64,000 bases of DNA from JAMBLL01 sp964460075 (GTDB lineage Bacteria > Actinomycetota > Acidimicrobiia > Spongiisociales > UBA5794): positions 1 to 64,000 of the forward strand of contig CAYWPC010000006.1 of the NCBI GenBank assembly GCA_964460075.1. Reading direction: 5' to 3'. Shown in pieces: positions 8,353-17,696 of this stretch (positions within the stretch are counted from its first letter, which is position 1; every line of letters starts with the position of its first letter). Made by a program: the position numbers and the translations under genes. A model generated the notes under the pieces. That model was not told the origin of the DNA. It did no database searches and saw nothing but the letters and a program-made list of their open reading frames with translations.

Positions 8353-9642
8353 ATGGGCATCCACAAAGAGTTGACCGACCGAACGCGCGCCGTGCTGCCA
8401 TCGTGGCTAGCGCTGTACTACGACGAACCGATCGCAATCGACCGAGGCGAAGGCCGAACGGTCTGGGATCTCGAGGGGAATGAGTATCTCGACTTTTTCG
8501 GAGGAATCCTCACAACGATGACGGCGTACTCCCTTCCGGAAGTGACTGCTGCAATCACAGAACAGGCAGCGAAGGTTCTGCACACATCGACCCTGTACCT
8601 CAATCAGCCGATGGTCGAACTCGCCGAACGTGTGGTCGACCTGTCAGGGATCCCGGATGCAAAGGTGTTCTTCACACCGTCCGGCACCGAAGCGAACGAT
8701 GCAGCGATGCTCCTGGCGACGTCGTACCGGCGGTCCAACCAGGTGCTTGCATTGCGAAACAGCTATCACGGCCGCAGCTTCACGGCCGTTGCTCTCACCA
8801 GTCACCGAGCGTGGTCACCCACGGGGTACTCGGGTTTGAACGTGAGCTACGTCCAGGGTCCGTACAAGGTTCGGAGCCCGTACAAGGATCTGAGCGATGG
8901 CGCCTTCATCGAAGCCGCAGTTGCAGATCTCCACCAAGTCATCGACATGATGACCTCTGGTGACGTTGCGTGCATGATCGCAGAGCCGATCCAGGGTGTC
9001 GGCGGATTCGCAACTCCACCGGACGGGTTCTTCAAAGCGTTCAAGGATGTACTCGATGAGTACGGCATCCTGTTCGTGTCCGATGAGGTACAGACGGGTT
9101 GGGGCCGCACAGGAGAGCACATGTGGGGGTACCAGGCGCACGACATAACCCCAGACATCATGACGTTTGCGAAGGGCATTGGGAACGGCTTGTCGATTGG
9201 CGGTGTGGTCGCTCGTGCCGAGATCATGGACTGCATCGGCGCCAACTCGATATCGACCTTTGGGGGGAATCCTCTCGTGTCGGCTGGTGCTTTGGCGAAC
9301 CTCAAATACCTCATCGATAACGACCTCCAGGGCAACGCTCTCAAGCAGGGATCAAGAATGTTCGAGAATCTGCGCCCGGTCACCGAGGCGTCACCATGGA
9401 TTCTTGAGTTCCGAGGTAAGGGCCTGATGCTCGCCATCGAGACGGTCGAACCCGGCACGTCGACGCCAGACGCAGGTCGCGCCGGTAGGTTGACCGAGGA
9501 GTGCAAGAAGCGTGGGTTGCTGATAGGGAAGGGCGGCCTCTACGGCAACGTCCTACGTATTGCACCCCCCCTGAGCGTCACAGAACAAGAGATTGACACC
9601 GCATGCGAAATCATCGCCGAGTCGGTCTCGGTCATCGACTGA
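8353..9642 (+). CDS. Class III aminotransferase, probable beta-alanine:pyruvate/glyoxylate aminotransferase
   Basis: A 429-residue PLP enzyme of the AGXT2/omega-aminotransferase group. Seen: the FTPSGTEAND cofactor-phosphate loop, the YHGR segment, the DEVQTGWGRTGEHMW motif with the PLP-ring Asp, and TFAKGIGNGLSIGG with the Schiff-base lysine. It starts 4 bases after the beta-ureidopropionase stop, so the two are translationally close. In context it should convert beta-alanine (or 3-aminoisobutyrate) to malonate semialdehyde (or methylmalonate semialdehyde), forming alanine or glycine from pyruvate or glyoxylate. The acceptor is inferred; the divergent alanine dehydrogenase favours pyruvate. 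Confidence 0.88.
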   Translation: MGIHKELTDRTRAVLPSWLALYYDEPIAIDRGEGRTVWDLEGNEYLDFFGGILTTMTAYSLPEVTAAITEQAAKVLHTSTLYLNQPMVELAERVVDLSGIPDAKVFFTPSGTEANDAAMLLATSYRRSNQVLALRNSYHGRSFTAVALTSHRAWSPTGYSGLNVSYVQGPYKVRSPYKDLSDGAFIEAAVADLHQVIDMMTSGDVACMIAEPIQGVGGFATPPDGFFKAFKDVLDEYGILFVSDEVQTGWGRTGEHMWGYQAHDITPDIMTFAKGIGNGLSIGGVVARAEIMDCIGANSISTFGGNPLVSAGALANLKYLIDNDLQGNALKQGSRMFENLRPVTEASPWILEFRGKGLMLAIETVEPGTSTPDAGRAGRLTEECKKRGLLIGKGGLYGNVLRIAPPLSVTEQEIDTACEIIAESVSVID

Positions 9643-9663
9643 TTCACACGAGAGGAACCCGCC

Positions 9664-11088
9664 ATGAAGACACTCATCTCAGGAGGAACCGTCATCACAG
9701 CGATCGATACGGTCGCAGCTGATGTGCTCATCGACGGGGAGATCGTGATCGCGATCGGTGCCCCTGGAACCCATGAATGGGCTGCCATTGCTGACAAGGT
9801 GATGGATGCCACACACAAGTATGTCATCCCAGGCGGCATTGACCCTCACACGCACATGGAACTGCCATTCGGCGGAACCTTGGCGTCAGACACGTTCGAG
9901 TCTGGAACTCGCGCCGCTGCCTGGGGCGGGACGACAACGATCGTGGACTTCGCTGTGCAGGTCAAGGGCGAAAGCCTCATCGACGGATTCGATTCCTGGA
10001 TGGCGAAAGCGCAAGGTAACTGTGCCATCGACTACGGGTTCCACATGATCGCCGGCGACATCAACGAACAGTCGCTGTCAGACATGGATGTACTCATCGA
10101 TCGGGGGTGCACGAGTTTCAAGCTCTTCATGGCCTATCCGGGCGTGTTCTACTCCGACGACGGAGAGATCCTTCGCGCGATGCAGAAGGCAGCAGAGAGC
10201 GGATCGATGATCATGATGCATGCCGAGAACGGCATGGCGATCGATGTGCTCAGAGAACAGGCCCTTGCCAGGGGTGAAACCGATCCTGTGTACCACAGTC
10301 TTACCCGCCCAGCGATCACCGAGGGTGAGGCGACGCACAGGGCGATAGCCCTTGCTGAACTCGCCGGTGCACATCTCTACGTCGTTCACATGTCGGCGAA
10401 AGAGGCACTCGAAGAGATCACGGAGGCTCGAGACCGCGGCCTGCCCGTGTTCGCTGAGACCTGTCCCCAATACCTGTTCCTCAGCGTTGAGGAGCACGTC
10501 AGCGCGGACGGATTCGAGGGCGCCAAGTATGTGTGTTCCACACCGATCCGAAAGAGCTCAGAGGGCCATCAGGACGCGCTCTGGCTAGGCCTGGCAACGA
10601 ACGATCTCCAGGCGGTATCAACGGACCACTGCCCGTTCTGCATGGATGATCACCCGGTGCTCGGCACCCAGAAGCAGCTCGGTGTCGGCAATTTCACCGC
10701 TATTCCGAATGGTCTTCCCGGTGTCGAAGATCGCTATCAGCTCATCTATCACGGAGGCGTCGTCGAGGGGCGCATCAGTGTGAACCGCTGGATCGAGGTA
10801 TGCAGCACCGCGCCGGCGAAGCTCTTCGGCATGTATCCAAAGAAGGGGACCATTGCTGTGGGATCCGACGCAGACATTGTCGTGTTCGACCCAAATGCCA
10901 ACTGGACGAAGTCGGTCAACCAGCATCACATGGATGTCGACTACTCGGCGTACGAGGGCAAAGAGGTATCCGGCCGGGTGGAGACCGTGCTACTGCGAGG
11001 CGAGGTCATCATCGATGGTGATGCGTACCTTGGCAAGAGAGGGGACGGCAGATACCTCCCACGGGAACGAGTCTCGGTCGATCATTGA
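9664..11088 (+). CDS. hydA: Dihydropyrimidinase
   Basis: A 474-residue amidohydrolase that opens dihydrouracil or dihydrothymine to the N-carbamoyl amino acid. Binuclear-metal ligands are evident: DPHTHMELPFGG, the carboxylated lysine in SFKLFMAYPG, MMHAENG, VVHMSAKEA and STDHCPF. Length and motif order match D-hydantoinase/dihydropyrimidinase. The start follows an AGAGGAACCC stretch. It lies between the aminotransferase and the semialdehyde dehydrogenase in one operon. Hydantoinase activity on other rings cannot be excluded, but the presence of the dihydropyrimidine dehydrogenase subunits further along supports the pyrimidine role. Confidence 0.92.
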   Translation: MKTLISGGTVITAIDTVAADVLIDGEIVIAIGAPGTHEWAAIADKVMDATHKYVIPGGIDPHTHMELPFGGTLASDTFESGTRAAAWGGTTTIVDFAVQVKGESLIDGFDSWMAKAQGNCAIDYGFHMIAGDINEQSLSDMDVLIDRGCTSFKLFMAYPGVFYSDDGEILRAMQKAAESGSMIMMHAENGMAIDVLREQALARGETDPVYHSLTRPAITEGEATHRAIALAELAGAHLYVVHMSAKEALEEITEARDRGLPVFAETCPQYLFLSVEEHVSADGFEGAKYVCSTPIRKSSEGHQDALWLGLATNDLQAVSTDHCPFCMDDHPVLGTQKQLGVGNFTAIPNGLPGVEDRYQLIYHGGVVEGRISVNRWIEVCSTAPAKLFGMYPKKGTIAVGSDADIVVFDPNANWTKSVNQHHMDVDYSAYEGKEVSGRVETVLLRGEVIIDGDAYLGKRGDGRYLPRERVSVDH

Positions 11089-11099
11089 GGAGCATCGCG

Positions 11100-12587
11100 G
11101 TGAAACAGATCAACCACATAATCGGTGGCCAGGACGTCGCTTCGGCTTCTGGGCGCAAGACGCCTGTGTACAACCCAGCGACAGGCGAGGTAGCCGCAGA
11201 GGTGGGTCTTGCAACGACACAAGAGGTCGATCGCGCCGTCGAAGCAGCCAAAGAGGCGTTTGGGTCGTGGAGAGCGACATCGATCGCGGCACGCACAGCG
11301 ATCATGTATCGGTTTCGCGATCTCGTTGACAGGCACAAGGGAGACATGGCAGCGCTTCTCACTGCGGAGCATGGCAAAGTTCTCTCAGACTCGCTCGGTG
11401 AGGTGAAGCGTGGACTTGAGAACATCGAATACGCGTGTGGTGTCTCGGAGCATCTGAAGGGCTCCTTCTCACAGGAAGCCTCAACCGACATCGACGTCTA
11501 CTCCATACGACAGCCGCTCGGCGTTGTGGCAGGGATCACGCCCTTCAACTTCCCTGCAATGGTCCCGATGTGGATGTACCCAAACGCTATTGCGACGGGC
11601 AACACGTTCATACTCAAGCCGTCAGAGAAGAACCCAAGCGTCAACATGCTCGCAGCGGAACTTCTCGACAAGGCTGGCTTGCCTGCTGGTGTGTTCAACG
11701 TCGTCCAAGGCGACAAGGTCGCAGTTGATCGACTCCTCGAACATCCAGACGTCGCTGCCGTCTCTTTCGTTGGCTCGACGCCAATCGCTCGGCACATCTA
11801 TGTGACGGGTACCTCCGCAGGCAAGCGTGTGCAGGCGCTCGGCGGAGCGAAGAACCACATGGTCGTGTTGCCGGACGCCGATATCGACCTCGCAGCCGAC
11901 GCCGCAGTGAGCGCGGCCTACGGATCGGCAGGCGAACGATGCATGGCCATCTCGATTGTCGTTGCCGTTGGTTCGTCCGCAGATCCGCTCGTCGCTGCCA
12001 TCGAGGAGCGCATTCCTGGACTCGTCGTCGGTGACGGGACCGATGAGGCCTCTCAGATGGGTCCTGTCATCACTCGGGAACATCGCGACCGAATCGCCGA
12101 ATTTGTCGCGAACGCACCCCAGGAAGGTGCGACGGTCGTCGTCGACGGACGCGAGCGAACGTATCCAGGTAACGGGTTCTTCATCGCTCCATCGCTCCTC
12201 GACCACGTAGCGCCCGGCATGGCCTGCTACGACGACGAGATCTTCGGTCCCGTGCTCGGCGTAACGCGGGTTGACACCTACGAGGAGGCGATAGAACTCA
12301 TCGCAGCGAATCCCTGGGGTAACGGCACCGCGATCTTCACACGGGACGGCGGCGCAGCGCGACGCTTCCAGATCGACGTCGATGCAGGCATGGTCGGCAT
12401 AAACGTTCCTGTCCCCGTCCCTGTCGCGTACTACAGCTTCGGGGGCTGGGGAGACTCTCTGTTCGGTACCTCACACGCATATGGACCCGAAGGCATCGGT
12501 TTCTACACGAAGGCCAAGGTCGTTACCTCCAGATGGCCAGATCCGGCGACAAGCTCGATTGACCTCGGATTTCCGCAGAACACCTGA
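11100..12587 (+). CDS. mmsA: (Methyl)malonate-semialdehyde dehydrogenase, CoA-acylating
   Basis: A 495-residue aldehyde dehydrogenase of the MmsA/IolA branch, which oxidises malonate or methylmalonate semialdehyde to acetyl-CoA or propionyl-CoA with NAD and CoA. Typical segments: GITPFNFPAMVPMWM, the catalytic-cysteine region GSAGERCMAIS, and ALGGAKNHMVVLPDAD. The GTG at 11100 is preferred because GAGGAG lies 6 bases before it; an ATG at 11085 would overlap the upstream gene and lacks a site. It completes beta-alanine breakdown. Valine and inositol catabolism also use this enzyme, but neither pathway is nearby. Confidence 0.92.
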   Translation: MKQINHIIGGQDVASASGRKTPVYNPATGEVAAEVGLATTQEVDRAVEAAKEAFGSWRATSIAARTAIMYRFRDLVDRHKGDMAALLTAEHGKVLSDSLGEVKRGLENIEYACGVSEHLKGSFSQEASTDIDVYSIRQPLGVVAGITPFNFPAMVPMWMYPNAIATGNTFILKPSEKNPSVNMLAAELLDKAGLPAGVFNVVQGDKVAVDRLLEHPDVAAVSFVGSTPIARHIYVTGTSAGKRVQALGGAKNHMVVLPDADIDLAADAAVSAAYGSAGERCMAISIVVAVGSSADPLVAAIEERIPGLVVGDGTDEASQMGPVITREHRDRIAEFVANAPQEGATVVVDGRERTYPGNGFFIAPSLLDHVAPGMACYDDEIFGPVLGVTRVDTYEEAIELIAANPWGNGTAIFTRDGGAARRFQIDVDAGMVGINVPVPVPVAYYSFGGWGDSLFGTSHAYGPEGIGFYTKAKVVTSRWPDPATSSIDLGFPQNT

Positions 12588-12626
12588 TCGACCCGCGAGC
12601 ACACCACGATGGGGTGAGATAGATCG

Positions 12627-13571
12627 ATGACGACACGAGACCAAGCGGCTCAAGCGGTCCGCAGGTACGAGCGTGCAGCAAGCATCAAGCGTTCGGCGCG
12701 TCGAGTCGTCATCTTTCTGGTATTCCTCATTCTCCTCGGGTTCGCGTACACGGGCTACAAGGCGTTCGGCCAAACGCTTGAGGATGCACAGACAGACTGG
12801 CCCGTGGTCGGCAGGGTGTTGCCTCGTACCGACGACCTTACGATGCCGCCGCTCGGTGACATTATTGCTGAATTCGGGAAACCTCCACAGCGGAACTCCG
12901 ACAAGCCGCTTGCTGCCTTCATTGCTGAGGCGTCGCTCTTCACCTTCAGGGAGGCGGCGTTCGGGTTCCTATTCGGTGTCGTGTTCGGCATGGCCATCGC
13001 CATCGTGATGTTGCGGTCTCGGCTCATAGAGCGCGGCGTGTCCCCATATTTGGTGGCCTCCCAGACCGTGCCGTTGGTCGCGATCGCGCCGATCGTGGTG
13101 ATTTGGGGATCAAATTCGCTTGGGTGGCTGCCATTCGAGTGGACGAGGTGGATGTCTGTGGCGATCATTGCGACGTTTCTGACATTCTTCCCCGTAGCGA
13201 TGAACGGGATCAAGGGTCTCCAGTCCGCAGACGCAGCCGCGATGGAACTCATGCGGTCATATGCTGCGACGCGCCGACAGACGCTGATTCGTCTCCAACT
13301 GCCAGCATCCATTCCGTACCTGTTCGCTGCGTTCAAGATCGCAGCGACCGCAGCGATCGTGGGGGCGATCGTCGGAGAGATATCTGGTGGTGTTCCTGGT
13401 GGTCTTGGGAGGTTGATCCTCGACTTTGCCAGTCGCTACACCACTGGGCCATCCAGGTTGTACGCCACCGTGATCGGGGCTGCGGTCCTCGGAATCATCG
13501 CGTTCGGTCTCGTAGCGGTCGCTGAATACGTTGTCCTATCCAGTCGCAAAGAGGAGCCTTTGGCGCTATGA
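12627..13571 (+). CDS. ABC transporter permease (pyrimidine-type importer, first permease)
   Basis: A 314-residue BPD_transp_1 permease with an N-terminal membrane anchor, a periplasmic stretch of about 60 residues, and about six further membrane segments. The EAA loop is seen as MELMRSYAATRRQTLIRLQLPASIPYL. This permease belongs to the SsuC/TauC/ThiX/RibX group. Its stop overlaps the ATPase start by 4 bases. With the second permease, ATPase and THI5-like binding protein it would make an importer; the genomic setting suggests a pyrimidine base or a related heterocycle as cargo. Confidence 0.88.
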   Translation: MTTRDQAAQAVRRYERAASIKRSARRVVIFLVFLILLGFAYTGYKAFGQTLEDAQTDWPVVGRVLPRTDDLTMPPLGDIIAEFGKPPQRNSDKPLAAFIAEASLFTFREAAFGFLFGVVFGMAIAIVMLRSRLIERGVSPYLVASQTVPLVAIAPIVVIWGSNSLGWLPFEWTRWMSVAIIATFLTFFPVAMNGIKGLQSADAAAMELMRSYAATRRQTLIRLQLPASIPYLFAAFKIAATAAIVGAIVGEISGGVPGGLGRLILDFASRYTTGPSRLYATVIGAAVLGIIAFGLVAVAEYVVLSSRKEEPLAL

Positions 13572-14356
13572 CCGAAACCGAACGTTGTGCCGTTGAGATC
13601 TCAGGGCTCTCGAAAACCTTCAACGCTGGAAAGCCGAACGAGGTGCGTGCTCTCGATGCGATTGATCTCTCGATCACCAACGGGTCTTTCGTCTCCCTCA
13701 TCGGTCCCTCTGGCTGCGGGAAATCAACGCTGCTGCGCCTCATCGGCGCATTGACACACCCAAGCAAAGGTGAAGTTCTTGTCAACGGAAAGTCGGCAGA
13801 CCAAGCGCGCCTCAACCGTGATTACGGCATGGCATTTCAGACATCCGGTCTGTTCGATTGGCGGACGGTCTCGCAGAATGTTGAATTGCCGCTCCAACTC
13901 ATGGGATGGGGGAAGGCCGAGCGCAAGGATCGCGCACTCGAAATGCTCGCTCTTGTGAAACTCACCGAGTTCGCGGACCACTATCCGAGAGAGCTGTCGG
14001 GCGGAATGCAGCAGCGGGTGTCTATCGCCAGGGCGCTCTCGTTCCGTCCGTCTCTCTTGCTCATGGACGAACCGTTCGGCGCCCTCGACGAGATGACTCG
14101 CGAGCACATGCAGACGGAGGTCCTCGACATCTGGAACAAGACGGGCAAGACAGTCGTGTTCGTGACCCACTCCATTCCCGAGGCGGTCTTTCTCTCGCAG
14201 CGAGTCATCGTATTGTCGCCACGTCCTGGAAGAATCGCCGTTGACATTGCGGTCGACCTTGGAGACAGAAACTTCGAGACGAGAGAGTCGCCAGCGTTCT
14301 TCGACAGCATCACCGTTGTGCGCGAGGCGCTGCGATTCAAGGAACTAGCCAAATGA
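13568..14356 (+). CDS. ABC transporter ATP-binding protein
   Basis: A 262-residue SsuB/TauB-type ATPase: Walker A GPSGCGKST, Q loop FQTSGLFDW, signature LSGGMQQRVSIARAL, Walker B LLLMDEPFGALD and switch His in VFVTHSIPEA. It powers the importer encoded on either side; start and stop each overlap a permease gene by 4 bases, so the three are translationally coupled. The family transports sulfonates, taurine and thiamine or flavin precursors; here the pathway context points to pyrimidines. Confidence 0.92.
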   Translation: MTETERCAVEISGLSKTFNAGKPNEVRALDAIDLSITNGSFVSLIGPSGCGKSTLLRLIGALTHPSKGEVLVNGKSADQARLNRDYGMAFQTSGLFDWRTVSQNVELPLQLMGWGKAERKDRALEMLALVKLTEFADHYPRELSGGMQQRVSIARALSFRPSLLLMDEPFGALDEMTREHMQTEVLDIWNKTGKTVVFVTHSIPEAVFLSQRVIVLSPRPGRIAVDIAVDLGDRNFETRESPAFFDSITVVREALRFKELAK

Positions 14357-15132
14357 TCTCGCGTGTGCTCCGGAACTTCGCCCCTGCCATAATCGTCGGC
14401 GTGGGTGGGGTTGTGTTCTGGGAGTTGACGTTGCTGGTACTCAAGCCCGAGGGGTTCTTGCTCCCCGCGCCAAGTTCGATCGGCTCCGCACTCGTCGAGA
14501 ACGTCGACGAGATATGGGCAGCAACACAGAACACCGGATATGTAGTCGTGACAGGTCTTGTTGCGGGGGTGATACTGGGTGCGCTCTGGGCGTTGCTCGT
14601 ATCGCGGTTCCGACTGGCAGACGAGACACTCACACCCCTGGCGATTGCTCTCAATGCCGTTCCGATCATTGCGCTTGCACCGATCTTCAACGCTTGGTTC
14701 GGCTTACTGTCACCTGTGTCGAACCAAGCCATCGTCGCGATGCTCGTGTTCTTCCCTGTGTTTATCAACACGACAAAAGGTCTCACAGAGGTGGGAGCGA
14801 CCGAAATCGAATTGATGCGATCGTACGCTGCTTCTTCGTGGCAGGTCGCCAGGATCGTTCGGATTCCGAATGCGATGCCATTCTTCTTTACCTCACTGAA
14901 GATTGCCTCATCTTTGGCCGTGATCGGCGCGATCGTCGCTGAGTACTTCGGCGGTCGACAGGATGCTCTTGGCCCACTCATTGTCCAGAACGCAGGGCTC
15001 ACACGCTACGCAGAGGCCTGGGCGGCGGTGCTTGCTGGAAGTGTCATGGGCATTCTGTTGTATTTTGTGAGCGGAGCTTTCGAGCGGGTCTCCATGCCGT
15101 GGAAGCCTGACTGGGAAAATATGGGGTCATAG
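14353..15132 (+). CDS. ABC transporter permease (second permease)
   Basis: A 259-residue BPD_transp_1 permease with about six membrane segments and an EAA loop IELMRSYAASSWQVARIVRIPNA read as two adjoining pieces. It is similar in plan to the permease at 12627 but lacks the long extracytoplasmic insert, so the importer is probably a heterodimeric permease, as in RibX/RibY- or ThiX-like systems. It overlaps the ATPase gene by 4 bases and is followed after 38 bases by the binding protein. Confidence 0.88.
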   Translation: MISRVLRNFAPAIIVGVGGVVFWELTLLVLKPEGFLLPAPSSIGSALVENVDEIWAATQNTGYVVVTGLVAGVILGALWALLVSRFRLADETLTPLAIALNAVPIIALAPIFNAWFGLLSPVSNQAIVAMLVFFPVFINTTKGLTEVGATEIELMRSYAASSWQVARIVRIPNAMPFFFTSLKIASSLAVIGAIVAEYFGGRQDALGPLIVQNAGLTRYAEAWAAVLAGSVMGILLYFVSGAFERVSMPWKPDWENMGS

Positions 15133-15170
15133 GCCCCGTACGTAAGCAAGCAAACGAGAAGGGAGACTTG

Positions 15171-16304
15171 ATGCGGTTGGGTACAAAGAAGGGACTCGCA
15201 CGCTGGCTTGTCATATTGGCCGTGTTCGCACTGGTTGCAGCTGCGTGTAGCAGTTCGGATGACAGCGGCGGCGAGGCAGGAAGTCAAGAACTCATTCCGG
15301 TGAAGCTGCAGTTGCAGTGGTTCACCCAGGCCCAATTCGCAGGCTACTTCGCAGCCCTTGATCAGGGCTTCTACAGGGACGCCGGCCTCGACGTCGAGAT
15401 TCTTGAGGGCGGCGTCGACATCGTACCTGCAACGGTTCTCGACTCGGGCGCAGCTGACTTCGCGATTTCGTGGGTTCCTCGAGGGCTCGTGCCGCGCGAA
15501 GAAGGGTTGAACATCACCAACATCGCCCAAGTGTTCCAGCGCTCGGCGACTCTTCAGGTGTCGTTTGCCGATCAGGGCATTGCAGGTCCTAGCGATCTCA
15601 AGGGCAAGACGGTTGGCAACTGGGGCTTCGGGAACGAGTTCGAGCTTCTGGCGGGACTCCGAGCTTCTGGCCTTGATCCAGCGTCAGACGTCTCGCTCGT
15701 TCAGCAGCAGTTCGACATGCTCGCTCTGATAAGTGGCGACATCGATGCGGCGCAAGCCATGATTTACAACGAGTACGCCCAGGTGCTCGAGACGGTGAAC
15801 CCTGCCACAGGTGAGCTATACAAGCCGGAGGACCTTTCGATCATTGACTGGAATGATGTTGGCACAGCAATGCTCCAGGACGCCATTTGGGCTGATGCGG
15901 ACAAGCTTGACTCGGATGCCGAGTACCGAGCGACAGCGGTCAAGTTCGTTGAGGCATCGTTGCGCGGGTGGGCGTATTGTCGTGACCAGTTCGACGAATG
16001 CGCTGGGATCGTTCTCGATGCTGGCCCGACGCTCGGTGAGTCGCATCAGCGTTGGCAGCTCAACGAGATCAACAACCTGATATGGCCTTCACCCGCAGGT
16101 GTAGGTGTCATGGATCAGGGCCTCTGGGATCAGACGGTGGCGGTCGCGACGTCAGAGCAGATTCTCAAGTCAGCCCCGACAGATGGCGCATTTCGTACCG
16201 ATATCGTGCAAGAGGCACTCGCCAACTTGAGGGCCGCAGGGATTGATGTGATAGGCAACGACTGGGAACCAAAGACGATCGACCTGAAAGAAGGCGGCAA
16301 CTGA
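15171..16304 (+). CDS. ABC transporter substrate-binding lipoprotein, NMT1/THI5-like
   Basis: A 377-residue lipoprotein: Lys/Arg N-terminus, hydrophobic signal, lipobox VAAAC at about residues 20-25, then Ser/Asp-rich linker. The mature part opens with VKLQLQWFTQAQFAGYFAALDQGFYRDAGLDVEI split over the NMT1/THI5 consensus, and has the SWVPRGLVPREEG region. THI5-like proteins bind hydroxymethylpyrimidine and related rings, which agrees with a pyrimidine-catabolism operon. The ATG at 15171 is 5 bases after AAGGGAG. The ligand is inferred. Confidence 0.88.
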   Translation: MRLGTKKGLARWLVILAVFALVAAACSSSDDSGGEAGSQELIPVKLQLQWFTQAQFAGYFAALDQGFYRDAGLDVEILEGGVDIVPATVLDSGAADFAISWVPRGLVPREEGLNITNIAQVFQRSATLQVSFADQGIAGPSDLKGKTVGNWGFGNEFELLAGLRASGLDPASDVSLVQQQFDMLALISGDIDAAQAMIYNEYAQVLETVNPATGELYKPEDLSIIDWNDVGTAMLQDAIWADADKLDSDAEYRATAVKFVEASLRGWAYCRDQFDECAGIVLDAGPTLGESHQRWQLNEINNLIWPSPAGVGVMDQGLWDQTVAVATSEQILKSAPTDGAFRTDIVQEALANLRAAGIDVIGNDWEPKTIDLKEGGN

Positions 16305-16352
16305 GGGTCTGGCTGGTGAGACGCTGAGAGGGATCAAGAGGATGGAACGGGT

Positions 16353-17687
16353 ATGAACGAGATCATGTTGACGGTCGTCGATTCGGGAGGGCTGGCGCCC
16401 ATGCCAGCAATGACGCTCGATGAGGCGCTCGTGGAGGCACACCGCTGCCTCATGTGTTGGGACGCACCATGCACACGGGCGTGTCCAACAAGCATCGATG
16501 TACCTCGGTTCATCAAGCAGATCGCGAACGACGACCTGGTCGGTTCTGCCCGAACCATTCTCGGATCCAACATACTCGGAGCGTCCTGCGCTCGGGTCTG
16601 CCCGACAGAAGTGCTGTGTGCTGGCGCCTGCGTCCTCAACGACTTACACGAACGTCCAATCGATATCGGGCGACTCCAGGGGTACGCCACTGACGATGTC
16701 GTGTTCGGAGATGGTGCAGTCTTTGTGCCTGCCCCCGCGACAGGGCGCAGCATCGGCATCGTCGGGGCAGGACCTGCAGGGCTTTCGTGTGCCGCTGAAC
16801 TTGCAAAACTAGGCCATGAAGTCGTTGTGTATGACGCCAATGATGAACCAGGCGGTCTCAACACGCACGGCGTGGCGAATTACAAGATGGACAAGACAAC
16901 GAGCCTCAAGGAGGTTGCCTTCATCGAGGCTCTCGGAGTCAACATTCAGCCAAGCGTGGCTGTTGGAGTCGATGTGTCGATCGACGAGTTACTCAGAACG
17001 CATGAGGCCCTGTTCCTCGGCGTCGGCCTCGGATCGGTTCCACCGCTCGGACTCGAAGGTGAGGATCTGCCAGGCGTGATGGATGCTCTCGATTTCATTG
17101 CCGATGTCCGATCTGGAGACGTGCACCTAGACGGTGAGCGTGTTGCGGTCATAGGTGGCGGCAACACGGCCATCGATGCGGTATCGCAGGCCTCACGGCT
17201 CGGCGCTCAACATGTGTATCTGGTGTACCGCAGGGGCCGACAAGAGATGCGTGCCTATCAACACGATATTGATCGGGCCCTCAGAAGTGGCGTGGAGTTC
17301 ATCCATTGGAGCGCTCCAAGACGGATCGAGGGCGACGCAGTGGTCTCGGCGCTCATATGCGATCGAACTGCCTATGAAGAGGCATCCGACGGATCGGCGA
17401 AGCTTGTGTCGATGCCTGAAAGCGAGTTCAGGATTCCCGTGACGATGGTGATGCGAGCAACAGGCCAGCAGAAGCGTGTCTCGTTCTTCGATCAGCTCGA
17501 TGGCGTCGAGACCGATCACGACGGCAAGGTGGAGGTCGATGACGGTTTTCGAACCGGAAATCCCAGGATGTGGGCTGGCGGTGACTGTGTCAACGGTGGC
17601 AAGGAAGTGGTGAACGCGGTGGCACACGGCAAGGCTGCTGCAGCGGACATCGATCGAATGCTGCGTTCTGTTGCAGCCGGAAAGTGA
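16353..17687 (+). CDS. preT: NAD-dependent dihydropyrimidine dehydrogenase, flavoprotein subunit PreT
   Basis: A 444-residue GltD-like subunit. The N-terminal Fe-S domain has the cysteine patterns CLMCWDAPCTRACP and CARVCPTEVLCAGAC. A first Rossmann motif (IVGAGPAGLSCAAEL) binds FAD and a second (VIGGGNTAIDA) binds NAD(P)H; MWAGGDCVNGG is the FAD-ribityl motif. With PreA it reduces uracil or thymine to the dihydro form, the first step of the pathway. It starts about 50 bases after the binding-protein gene and is followed at 9 bases by preA. Confidence 0.93.
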   Translation: MNEIMLTVVDSGGLAPMPAMTLDEALVEAHRCLMCWDAPCTRACPTSIDVPRFIKQIANDDLVGSARTILGSNILGASCARVCPTEVLCAGACVLNDLHERPIDIGRLQGYATDDVVFGDGAVFVPAPATGRSIGIVGAGPAGLSCAAELAKLGHEVVVYDANDEPGGLNTHGVANYKMDKTTSLKEVAFIEALGVNIQPSVAVGVDVSIDELLRTHEALFLGVGLGSVPPLGLEGEDLPGVMDALDFIADVRSGDVHLDGERVAVIGGGNTAIDAVSQASRLGAQHVYLVYRRGRQEMRAYQHDIDRALRSGVEFIHWSAPRRIEGDAVVSALICDRTAYEEASDGSAKLVSMPESEFRIPVTMVMRATGQQKRVSFFDQLDGVETDHDGKVEVDDGFRTGNPRMWAGGDCVNGGKEVVNAVAHGKAAAADIDRMLRSVAAGK

Positions 17688-17696
17688 GGCGTTGGC